NCBI GenBank assembly: GCA_964372275.1
Contig: CAYJRR010000002.1
Coordinates: forward strand, 28,123-92,122
Direction of reading: 5' to 3'
From: CAYJRR01 sp964372275 [NCBI: uncultured bacterium]
GTDB taxonomy: Bacteria > CAYJRR01
DNA: 64,000 bases
A program made the translations under genes and the position numbers. Every line of letters begins with the position of its first letter. The first letter of the stretch is position 1. The notes under the pieces were generated by a model that saw nothing but the letters and a program-made list of their open reading frames with translations, searched no databases and had not been told where the DNA came from. Positions 1 to 6,873 of this stretch are shown here, one piece after another.

Positions 1-10
1 TACTTCAAGC

Positions 11-463
11 ATGGGCTCGTTGAACAAGGCGATGATCATCGGACGGCTCGGTCGGGACCCGGAGGTCCGCTACACGCAGGGGGGCCAGGCGGTCGCCTCC
101 TTCAGCGTCGCGACCGACCACAAGTGGACCAACAAGAGCGGCGAGAAGCAGGAGAAGACCGAGTGGCACCGGATCAAGGCGTGGGGGAAGCTGGCGGAGC
201 TGGCCGGCGAGTACCTGGCCAAGGGTCGGCAGGTCTACGTCGAAGGCCGCATCGAGACGAGCGAGTACACCGACAAGGACGGCGTGAAGAAGTATTCGAC
301 CGAGATCAACGCCGAGACGATCCAGTTCCTCGACAGCGGCAAGGGGGCGGAGGGCGGCCGCGGTCGTGGTGAGGGGGGCCCGCGCAACGGCGGGAGCTCC
401 TCGAGCGGAGGTCCCGGCGGCGCCGAGTCGGGCCCGGCGGCGGACGACGACATTCCGTTCTAG
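11..463 (+). CDS. ssb: Single-stranded DNA-binding protein SSB
   Basis: This 150-residue protein binds and protects single-stranded DNA in replication, recombination and repair. The N-terminal 105 residues form the OB fold and begin with the typical MGSLNKAMIIGRLGRDPEVR; the stretch WHRIKAWGKLAELAGEYLAKG is also characteristic of SSB. A Gly/Ser-rich linker follows, and the protein ends in the acidic tip DDDIPF that docks partner proteins. Length and domain order are normal for bacterial SSB. The ATG lies only 10 bases from the window edge, so its promoter cannot be seen. The 3' flank carries a polypurine/polypyrimidine inverted repeat. Confidence 0.97.
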   Translation: MGSLNKAMIIGRLGRDPEVRYTQGGQAVASFSVATDHKWTNKSGEKQEKTEWHRIKAWGKLAELAGEYLAKGRQVYVEGRIETSEYTDKDGVKKYSTEINAETIQFLDSGKGAEGGRGRGEGGPRNGGSSSSGGPGGAESGPAADDDIPF

Positions 464-497
464 CGCCTCGAGCGTCACTCTCCTCTCGAACGTTCCA

Positions 498-638
498 CCT
501 CGCTTCTCCTACTCCTTCTCCTCGAGTCTTCCCCCTCCTCCTTCTCCTGCTCCTCCGCCTGGCGCTGAAGGAGTAGCGGAAAGGAGGAGGAGAAGGAGAA
601 GTGAGGAGATCCGGGGAGGAGGAGTAGGAGGAGCGAGG
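498..638. repeat. Imperfect polypyrimidine/polypurine inverted repeat, probable gene-less relative of the S23 element
   Basis: The 209-base gap after ssb holds no gene. It is CT-rich on its left half and GA-rich on its right half. Positions 498-515 pair with 621-638 at 17 of 18 bases. The right half contains a GTAGCGG, GGAGGAG, GAGAAGTGAGGAG series that matches the 3' end of the S23 gene and its repeat near 9954-9991. The left half shares the 14-mer CTCCTTCTCCTCGA with 9484-9497. The likeness suggests a deleted copy of the 9.5-10.0 kb element, but simple-sequence composition lowers certainty. Confidence 0.6.
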
Positions 639-672
639 AGGGGGAGGGGATGACGATGAGGAGGGTGCCGGC

Positions 673-1101
673 CTACCGGTTCGGCGAAGCGTCGGGTTCG
701 ATCCGGACGTACCACCGCCCGTCCTTTCGCTCCCACCGCTGGGTGACGGTTTCGCTTCGTTCCACCAGTTCGTCGTTGCGGTAGTAGCTCCAGGTCACGA
801 CGACGTTTGCCTCGTGCGCGTCGGCCGGGTAGTCGATCGCGCCGACTCGCACGGCAGTAAAGCGGCGCTCCCTCTCCCGCTCGGCCTGCGCGGAGAGGAA
901 CCGCACACGGTCGGCGGCAGGGACGAACTCGACGGCCCGTTCCACGAAGCCCGATCGAACCAGGTCGTTGAAACGGGCGGCCGCGTCGGAAAGCTCTTCG
1001 GACTCGCGGCGATGCACCCGCTGCGCGGAAGCGCACGCGGCCGCCAGGACGGAGAGCGTGACGGCCGCGAGAACGAGGGTGCGCCGGATCGGCCTTCGCA
1101 T
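673..1101 (-). CDS. Small predicted lipoprotein
   Basis: The product is about 142 residues with a basic start (MRRPIRRTLVLAAV), a hydrophobic run and a lipobox-like LAAAC, so it is probably an envelope lipoprotein. The mature part is charged, with an Arg/Glu-rich helix in the middle and a C-terminal half of the type seen in small secreted beta proteins (VVVTWSYYRNDELVERSETVTQRWERKDGRWYV). That sequence resembles SnoaL/NTF2-like or DUF4440-type folds, but I cannot assign a family. In-frame starts at 1125 (ATG) and 1137 (TTG) would add residues before the signal peptide; I chose 1101 because it gives a normal signal length. The gene is divergent from the one at 1222. Confidence 0.75.
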   Translation of the reverse strand: MRRPIRRTLVLAAVTLSVLAAACASAQRVHRRESEELSDAAARFNDLVRSGFVERAVEFVPAADRVRFLSAQAERERERRFTAVRVGAIDYPADAHEANVVVTWSYYRNDELVERSETVTQRWERKDGRWYVRIEPDASPNR

Positions 1102-1221
1102 CGATTGGACGGTATCGTTGCGCATCGTCCCGGGCAAGGCGCGTGACCGCAGATACTGCGCCGGGCCGAATTCGGTGTAGGATCGGGACTTGTTCCCGGG
1201 TGATCCACATCAGGAGGCTCC

Positions 1222-1806
1222 ATGCGTCTTCGCACCGTCGTCGGCTCGATTCTGATCTTCGGCAGCGCCATCGGTTGCGACGTCCTCGACGACCTGAGCA
1301 CCGACATCGACCTCGAGCTGACCTGGGACGGCGCCTACTCCAACGCGACCGGTGGCGCCTGCACCGCCGACGGGCAGACCTACGACGAGACCGAGTCGGT
1401 GCCAGAGGAGGCGATCGACGCGGGGCTTGAGATCAAAAGCTACGAGATCACGAGCTGGACGCTGACCCAGAACTCCGTCAGCGGCACGGGTCAGGTCGGA
1501 CTCGCCGGCTACGGTCTGTTCAAAGGGGACGGAACGCCGATCGTCGTCGCCACGTCGTCCGAGTGCGCCGGCACGGAGCTCAGCCTGACCGACGTCACCG
1601 CCGCCAACCAGTGTCTCGAAAACCTTCGCCTGCTGCTCAACGACGACCAGGCGGCGCTGCTCGAGGCGATCAACGTCGACGGGACGCTCCGGGGGATGGG
1701 CACCGTCAACTGCTCCGGCGACTTCTCGGTCGACGTGACGATCCAGATGGCGATCACGGCGAAGGTCGGCACGTCGAGCGACGACGAAGAAGAGGCGCCG
1801 GAGTAG
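1222..1806 (+). CDS. Predicted lipoprotein, unknown function
   Basis: This 194-residue protein starts with a clear signal (MRLRTVVGSILIFGSAIGC) with a lipobox Cys at residue 19, followed by an Asp-rich segment. A strong Shine-Dalgarno AGGAGG lies a few bases before the ATG and fixes the start. The mature part is acidic, contains four further Cys residues (GACTAD, SSECAG, NQCLEN, VNCSGD) that could form disulfides, and ends in an acidic DDEEEAPE tail. I recognise no family. It is followed after 7 bases by another lipoprotein gene, so the two are likely co-transcribed. Confidence 0.8.
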   Translation: MRLRTVVGSILIFGSAIGCDVLDDLSTDIDLELTWDGAYSNATGGACTADGQTYDETESVPEEAIDAGLEIKSYEITSWTLTQNSVSGTGQVGLAGYGLFKGDGTPIVVATSSECAGTELSLTDVTAANQCLENLRLLLNDDQAALLEAINVDGTLRGMGTVNCSGDFSVDVTIQMAITAKVGTSSDDEEEAPE

Positions 1807-1813
1807 CCCGCCG

Positions 1814-2230
1814 ATGCTCCTCCGTCGACGGGTCCTGTCGTTCGCGCCGTTCCTCTTGTCGGCGTGCGTCTGCCGGATGGGCCCTCCGGGGCCCGCGACC
1901 GCCCCGGCGATGCCGCCACCGCCGCCGCCGCCGCGTGAGTGGCTCTACGTCGGCGCGCATCCGGTGCCGGCCGGTCTCGGCGGGGGGTGGGACGACACCC
2001 GCGGAAACCACGCCCATCCCTACGCCCCGGAGCCGCTCGACGGCTATCGCCAGGAGGGGAACCACTACCGCTGGACGGGACCCGGCCCCGGCGACGGCAC
2101 GCGTGGCCCCGACTATCGCGAGGGACGAGGCGCAGCTGGAAGCGACACCGGCCTCGGCACCACCACCACCCGCGAAGGGGCCGACGACCGCGACCGAAAG
2201 AAGGACGAGAAGGTGAAGGTCCCCAAGTAG
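1814..2230 (+). CDS. Small proline-rich lipoprotein
   Basis: The 138-residue product has a signal with lipobox-like LLSACVC, then a Pro/Ala-rich stretch with seven consecutive prolines, which suggests an extended linker off the membrane. The remainder is Gly, Asp and Arg rich and polar, ending in a lysine-rich tail (DRDRKKDEKVKVPK), and looks mostly disordered. No domain is recognisable. It lies 7 bases after the preceding lipoprotein gene and 20 bases before the RidA-like gene, all on the same strand. Confidence 0.65.
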   Translation: MLLRRRVLSFAPFLLSACVCRMGPPGPATAPAMPPPPPPPREWLYVGAHPVPAGLGGGWDDTRGNHAHPYAPEPLDGYRQEGNHYRWTGPGPGDGTRGPDYREGRGAAGSDTGLGTTTTREGADDRDRKKDEKVKVPK

Positions 2231-2250
2231 GGGACCGACCTGGCGGTTGG

Positions 2251-2670
2251 ATGAAGCGAACCAACGTCTCGTCCGGCGCCAAGTGGGAGTCGATCGTCGG
2301 CTACTCCCGGCTCGTCCGCGTCGGAGACCGGATCTACGTGACCGGAACGACGGCGACCACGCCGGAAGGCGGTCGCGTCGGAGACGGCGATGCGTATGCG
2401 CAGGCCTACCAGGCGCTTCGCAACATCGAGCGCGCCTTGGGACAGGTGGGCGGGACGCTTCGGGACGTCGTCCGGACCCGGCTGTTCGTGACCGACATCC
2501 GGCGCGATTGGGAAGCCGTCGGGCGTGCGCACGCGGAGCTGCTCGGCGCGGTTCGACCCGCGACGTCGATGGTCGAGGTCGCACGCCTCATCGAGGACTG
2601 GATGCTGGTGGAGATCGAAGCCGACGCGGTGCTCGGCGCGACGGTCGAATCAGGAGACCGGGGGACGTAG
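2251..2670 (+). CDS. RidA/YjgF family protein
   Basis: This is a 139-residue RidA (YjgF/YER057c/UK114) family member. Family enzymes are trimers, and the best-studied ones hydrolyse reactive enamine/imine intermediates from amino acid metabolism. Visible features are GYSRLVRVGDRIYVTGTTA, the AYQALRNIERALGQVGGTLRDVVRTRLFVTDI helix-strand core and the C-terminal RPATSMVEVARLIEDWMLVEIEADAV. The RPA(T/S) arginine, which contacts the substrate carboxylate in true RidA, is present; other pocket positions differ, so the substrate is uncertain. The ATG at 2251 begins just upstream of the conserved domain. The last 21 bases overlap the 3' end of the convergent diguanylate cyclase gene. Confidence 0.9.
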   Translation: MKRTNVSSGAKWESIVGYSRLVRVGDRIYVTGTTATTPEGGRVGDGDAYAQAYQALRNIERALGQVGGTLRDVVRTRLFVTDIRRDWEAVGRAHAELLGAVRPATSMVEVARLIEDWMLVEIEADAVLGATVESGDRGT

Positions 2671-4932
2671 CGATCGGGGAGCGTCGCCCAAGGGGGCGAC
2701 CGGGACCTCGATGCTGGGGTCGGAGTCGGTCGGAGGGAGCGGGCGCGGGGCGATCGACGACCAGAGGGTGGTGCGGTTCCGGCCGTTCTCCTTGGAGCGG
2801 TAGAGCGCCTGGTCGGCGCGGTCGAGGAGGCGGGCCTTCAACTCGGTGGCCGAATCATGCGGTTTGGGGGAACCAGCGTCGCCGGGCCAGGCCGCGATCC
2901 CGGCGCTCATCGTGATGCGGAAGGTCGTCCCCTTGTGCTCGAACTCCTCGCGGGCGATGGCGGCGCGCACCTTGTCGATCACCGCCGCGGAGCTGGCGCC
3001 ATCGCTGTCGGCGAGGACGACGACGAACTCCTCCCCGCCGTACCGGGCGATCAGGTCGGTCTTCCGCTGCAACGTGGCGCGCAGCACCTTGCTCACCCGC
3101 CGGAGGACCTCGTCGCCGGTCGGATGGCCGTATTTGTCGTTCACTTTCTTGAAGTGGTCGATGTCGGCGAGCACCAGCGAGAAGCGGGTCGACGGATTGC
3201 GTTGGGCCCGCTCGATCTCGCGGGTGAACGCCTCCTGGAAGTAGCGGTGGTTGTGCAGGCCGGTCAGCCCGTCGGTCGTCGCCAGCTCCTCCATCCGCCG
3301 GAAGAGCGCCGCGCTCGACATCGACATCGCCGTCTGTCGCGAGACGTTCTCCAGGAGGTCGAACTCGTCCTTGGTGAAGGCGTCGCGCGTCATCGAGGCG
3401 AAGACGCAGGCGCCGAGCGCGTCCCCCGTCTCGGGGCGGAGCATCGGGAAGATCAGCGCCGCCCGGACGCCGGCAGGGTCGAGGCGGGCGCCGATCAGCG
3501 GCGTCTTCACCGTGCGCGCCTGGAATCCGGGAGCGTTGAGGTAGACGCGATTGCGCAGCACCCAGCCGACCAGCGTCTCGCCGGTCGGCGCGTCCTTTCC
3601 GAGCAGCCGTCCCTCGTCGATCCCGGACGCGTTGCCGATCGTGAACCGCTCCCCTTCGGCTGCGCCGAAGACGACGAGCGCGCAGTCGATCTGCGCCAGC
3701 TTCGACGCCGACCGCAGCGCCTCCAGGCCGATCGCCTCCGGCCGGAGCTTCCCTTGCAGCGCCTTCGAAACCTCCAGCAGGTGTCGATGCTGGTCGGAGA
3801 GCTTCTCCCGCCGCTCGCGCTCGCGCCCGGCGTTCTCCAGCTCCCGGAGGAGACGTCCGATCCCGAGCAGGATCTCGGCGGCGGCCTTGCCGTAACGGTC
3901 GGCCTCGAGGTGGTCGGCGACGAGAAGCCCCGTGACCCAGTTCCCTTCGACGATCGGCGCAACCACCACCGACCGCACGCCGACCTCCTTGCGGTAGTAG
4001 GCGACCGGCATCGCCTTCACGTCGTTGAGGACGATCGGCTGGCGATTCTTGATCGCGCCGGCAAAAAACCCTTCGCGCGGGTCGAGCGGCGTCTCGACCA
4101 GGTCGTCCCCCTCGCTCAAGGCGTCGGCGACGACGAGCCGTTCGTTGCGCGCGTCGCAGCGGAAGTAGACGACGGTGTGCGCCGAGAGCGTGTCGCGAGC
4201 CAGGCTCACGGCGCGGTGGATCGACGCGTCGAGCTCGTTCTGCAGCTCGCGCAGTCGGCGCTCCCGCTCCTGCGCCAACAGCCCCTTCTCCTCCTTCAGG
4301 TCCTCCACGTCGTCGGTCTCGGCCGCGAGCGCCTCCGACGCCCCCTGGAAACGCGACAGCCGCCGGGCGGCGTCGATCCGCGCCTGCCGCTCGAGTCGCA
4401 GGAAGGCGCCGACCACCGATGCGAAGGAGAAAAGCATCGCGGCGTGCGTCAGCAGCAGCGGTGCGTAGTCGCGCAAAGCCCCGGCGGCGAAGACCGGAAG
4501 CCCTTCGAGCAGCGCCGCCAGACCGGCGAGCAGCAGCGAGGAGGTCAGGTCGGTGTGTGCGGCCATCAGCGCCAGCACCAGGAAGAGGACCGGGTAGAGC
4601 AGGGAGTGGGTCCCGCCGGTCGCCTGGACCACGATCGTCGCCAAAAGCACCATCAGGCTGCCGACCTCCAACCCGTCGCGCCGAGAGGGGGCCGTCCCCT
4701 CCTCGCGGGTGGCGATGCGGAGCATCTTGGCGGCGGCGATCCCGAGGAGGACGGCGGTCACCAGCAGCTTGGAGGTGTCGAGCGCCGAGACGAACCCCTC
4801 CCCCTGCGACGGCCTGAAGAAGCCGAAGGCGACGAGCGCGCCGTAGATCAGCGCCGTCCCGCCGTAGATCGGCGAGGTGCGCCGCTGGATCCGGCGCGGC
4901 GTTTTCAACCTCGTGGTGTTCATCGACGGCAT
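2650..4932 (-). CDS. Membrane-bound GAF-GAF-GGDEF diguanylate cyclase
   Basis: The 760-residue protein should make the second messenger cyclic di-GMP at the inner membrane. The first ~185 residues hold about six hydrophobic segments, followed by a coiled coil (about 195-245), a GAF domain (about 235-370), a second GAF (about 395-545) and a GGDEF domain (about 550-715). The active site is intact as RYGGEEF (GGEEF at 632-636), and an RxxD inhibitory site (RKTD) sits exactly five residues before it, so product feedback inhibition is expected. The Pro-rich C-terminal tail overlaps the end of the RidA-like gene. What the GAF domains sense is unknown. A second Met (4923) is an alternative start. 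The gene follows the FtsB-like gene by 37 bases, possibly in one transcript with rimO. Confidence 0.93.
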   Translation of the reverse strand: MPSMNTTRLKTPRRIQRRTSPIYGGTALIYGALVAFGFFRPSQGEGFVSALDTSKLLVTAVLLGIAAAKMLRIATREEGTAPSRRDGLEVGSLMVLLATIVVQATGGTHSLLYPVLFLVLALMAAHTDLTSSLLLAGLAALLEGLPVFAAGALRDYAPLLLTHAAMLFSFASVVGAFLRLERQARIDAARRLSRFQGASEALAAETDDVEDLKEEKGLLAQERERRLRELQNELDASIHRAVSLARDTLSAHTVVYFRCDARNERLVVADALSEGDDLVETPLDPREGFFAGAIKNRQPIVLNDVKAMPVAYYRKEVGVRSVVVAPIVEGNWVTGLLVADHLEADRYGKAAAEILLGIGRLLRELENAGRERERREKLSDQHRHLLEVSKALQGKLRPEAIGLEALRSASKLAQIDCALVVFGAAEGERFTIGNASGIDEGRLLGKDAPTGETLVGWVLRNRVYLNAPGFQARTVKTPLIGARLDPAGVRAALIFPMLRPETGDALGACVFASMTRDAFTKDEFDLLENVSRQTAMSMSSAALFRRMEELATTDGLTGLHNHRYFQEAFTREIERAQRNPSTRFSLVLADIDHFKKVNDKYGHPTGDEVLRRVSKVLRATLQRKTDLIARYGGEEFVVVLADSDGASSAAVIDKVRAAIAREEFEHKGTTFRITMSAGIAAWPGDAGSPKPHDSATELKARLLDRADQALYRSKENGRNRTTLWSSIAPRPLPPTDSDPSIEVPVAPLGDAPRSLRPPVS

Positions 4933-4969
4933 CGATCGGCCACGGACGGGATCGGTCGGACGGGGACGT

Positions 4970-5245
4970 TCACTCGGGGGGGAACCGGTAGACGGTTTCG
5001 CCTTCGCGCACGACCCCCTGGCTCTCGCGGGCGACGCGCTCCAGGTATGCGTCGTCCTCGTGAAGGCGGCGGACGTTCTCGCGGAGGCGGGCGTTCTCGG
5101 ATTCGATCGACTCGGCCTTGACGCGCAGGCGCGCCTCCTCGGCGCGTAGCCGCCGGATCGCGAGCAGGCCCCGGTCGCCGAACGCGGAGGAGATCCCGAG
5201 GATGGTCATCAGCGCGGCGGCCCCGGCGAAGGCGAACCGTTTCAC
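4970..5245 (-). CDS. FtsB/DivIC-like septum formation initiator
   Basis: This 91-residue single-pass protein has the FtsB/DivIC layout: a short N-terminus, one membrane helix (FAFAGAAALMTILGISSAF), then a heptad-rich coiled coil (RLRAEEARLRVKAESIESENARLRENVRRL) and a short C-terminal segment (ARESQGVVREGETVYRFPPE). In the family the protein links FtsL and FtsQ in the divisome. I chose the GTG at 5245 because it overlaps the rimO stop as GTGA and places the membrane helix at the N-terminus; a longer reading from an upstream ATG adds an Arg-rich stretch unlike the family. The overlap suggests translational coupling to rimO. Confidence 0.82.
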   Translation of the reverse strand: MKRFAFAGAAALMTILGISSAFGDRGLLAIRRLRAEEARLRVKAESIESENARLRENVRRLHEDDAYLERVARESQGVVREGETVYRFPPE

Positions 5246-6714
5246 GAGAGGATCGTCCCAACCCGGGTGGTGCGCGGCGCGGCCCCCCCGGCGTGTTCCA
5301 AGTCGTGGTGGTGCGGAACCGCATCGCACGCCGCCTCCTGGCGCGGGAGGAGGCGCACCGGCTCGGCGTCGTCGCGCGGACCCCGGACGATCCCCCCCAC
5401 GAGGTCGTGCGCGTGGGTCTCGGCGATCTTCACGGGGACCAGGTCCCCGGCCTTGGCCTTCCCTTCGTTGACGTAGACGACGCCGTCGACGTCGGGGGCC
5501 TGCGTCGCCATGCGGCCCACGAGCAGGTGCTCGGTCTCCGGCGAGACGCCGTCGACGAGGACGGTCACCGTCTTGCCGCGGAGCTTCTTCAGGCGCGCCG
5601 CCGAGATCTTCTCCTGGCGCTCCATCACGCGGCGGCGCCGGTCCTCCTTGACCTCCGGTGGGACGTCGTCCTCGAGCTTCGCCGCCGGCGTCCCCTCTTC
5701 GTGCGAGTAGGTGAAGCAGCCGACGTGGTCGAACTTCGTCTCGACGAGGAAGTCGAGCAGCTCGTCGAACTCCGAGTCCGACTCTCCCGGGAAGCCGACG
5801 ATCACGCCGGTGCGAAGCGCGGCGCCCGGGATCGCCCGGCGAAAATCGCGGATCACGCGGCGGATCCCGCCGGCCGTCACCGAGCGGTGCATCGCCCGGA
5901 GCACGCGGTCGCTCGCGTGTTGGATCGGCATGTCGACGTAGGGGACGACCTTCGGCAGCTCGGCGAAGGCGCGTACCAGCCGCGCGGTCACCTTGTCGGG
6001 ATACATGTAGTGGACGCGGATCCAGCGAAGCTCCTCGATTCCGTCGAGCCGGGAGAGGAGCTCCGGCAACGCGTCCGGAACCCCCAGGTCGCGGCCGTAG
6101 TCGGTCGAATCCTGGGCGATGAGGTTGATCTCGCGCACGCCGCCCGCGGCGAGGCGGCGCGCCTCGGTCACGACGTCGTCGACCGGGCGGCTGCGCAGCG
6201 GTCCGCGCAGCTTCGGGATGATGCAGAAGGCGCAGCGCGTCGAGCAGCCTTCGGCGATCTTGAGGAAGGTGGAGTGACGGCGCCCGGTCGCCACGCGCGG
6301 CGTCGCGTGGTCGTAGAGGAACTTCGGCCGGCGGAAGAATCCGCGCGCCTTCGGCCTCTCCCGGAGGACCTCGGCGATTCGCGGGAACTCTCCCGTGCCG
6401 AGGAAGTAGTCGACCTCCGGAAGTTCGGCCATCAGTTCGTCGGGGTAGCGCTGCGCGAGGCAGCCGGTCATCAGCAGCGTCTCGCAGCGGCCGCGTTCCT
6501 TGTAGTCGGCCATCTCCAGGATCGTGTCGACCGACTCCGCCTTCGCCGACTCGACGAAGCCGCAGGTGTTCACCACGATCACGTTCGCCTTCGCCGGGTC
6601 GTCGGTGACGGAGTAGCCGGCCTCGGTGGTCAGCCCGAGCATCACCTCGCTGTCGAGGAGGTTCCTCGCACAGCCGAGGCTCACGAAGTGGATGGAGCGT
6701 CCCTTTGGCGACAT
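5242..6714 (-). CDS. rimO: Ribosomal protein S12 methylthiotransferase RimO
   Basis: RimO is a radical-SAM enzyme that methylthiolates an aspartate of ribosomal protein S12. The N-terminal domain has its three cluster cysteines (LGCARN, NTCGFV, MTGCLAQRYP). The radical-SAM site is CSTRCAFC near residue 157, followed by the RimO-type CIIPKLRGPLRSRP and IAQDSTDYGRDLG. A TRAM domain follows near 380-440. The 490-residue product is longer than usual because of about 45 extra C-terminal residues rich in Arg, His and Pro after the TRAM domain. The ATG is 159 bases from the divergent ftsK start. The stop overlaps the GTG of the FtsB-like gene. Confidence 0.95.
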   Translation of the reverse strand: MSPKGRSIHFVSLGCARNLLDSEVMLGLTTEAGYSVTDDPAKANVIVVNTCGFVESAKAESVDTILEMADYKERGRCETLLMTGCLAQRYPDELMAELPEVDYFLGTGEFPRIAEVLRERPKARGFFRRPKFLYDHATPRVATGRRHSTFLKIAEGCSTRCAFCIIPKLRGPLRSRPVDDVVTEARRLAAGGVREINLIAQDSTDYGRDLGVPDALPELLSRLDGIEELRWIRVHYMYPDKVTARLVRAFAELPKVVPYVDMPIQHASDRVLRAMHRSVTAGGIRRVIRDFRRAIPGAALRTGVIVGFPGESDSEFDELLDFLVETKFDHVGCFTYSHEEGTPAAKLEDDVPPEVKEDRRRRVMERQEKISAARLKKLRGKTVTVLVDGVSPETEHLLVGRMATQAPDVDGVVYVNEGKAKAGDLVPVKIAETHAHDLVGGIVRGPRDDAEPVRLLPRQEAACDAVPHHHDLEHAGGAAPRTTRVGTILS

Positions 6715-6793
6715 TCCGGCCCTTTTACGACGGCACCGCCATCGTATCCGACCACCAGGCGCATAAGCAACCGAATTTGCTGCATTATTCTGA

Positions 6794-6822
6794 TTGATTT
6801 CGACGTAAAATTATGCATAATT
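6794..6822 (+). promoter_or_regulatory. Candidate ftsK promoter with overlapping 14-bp palindrome in an AT-rich island
   Basis: The divergent rimO-ftsK spacer is strikingly AT-rich for this genome between about 6770 and 6830. A TTGATT (6794-6799), a 16-base spacer and CATAAT (6816-6821) form a plausible sigma-70-type promoter for ftsK. The -10 lies inside the perfect palindrome AATTATGCATAATT (6809-6822), and a near copy of its half-site, TGCATTATT, sits at 6781-6789. This arrangement fits a repressor or activator site, but no regulator can be named. Confidence 0.45.
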
Positions 6823-6873
6823 AAACTCCAGCCAGATCGCGCGCCCGACGGCGCGCGCGACGGGGAGGTCGCG

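Noticed and set aside
366-653. Arg-rich open frame across the ssb end and the polypurine repeat
   Set aside because: It overlaps ssb out of frame and codes low-complexity sequence from the repeat.
5293-6873. Extended FtsK start far upstream on the plus strand
   Set aside because: The extension runs antisense through rimO. GTG 6874 has a good ribosome binding site and gives the expected N-terminal helices.
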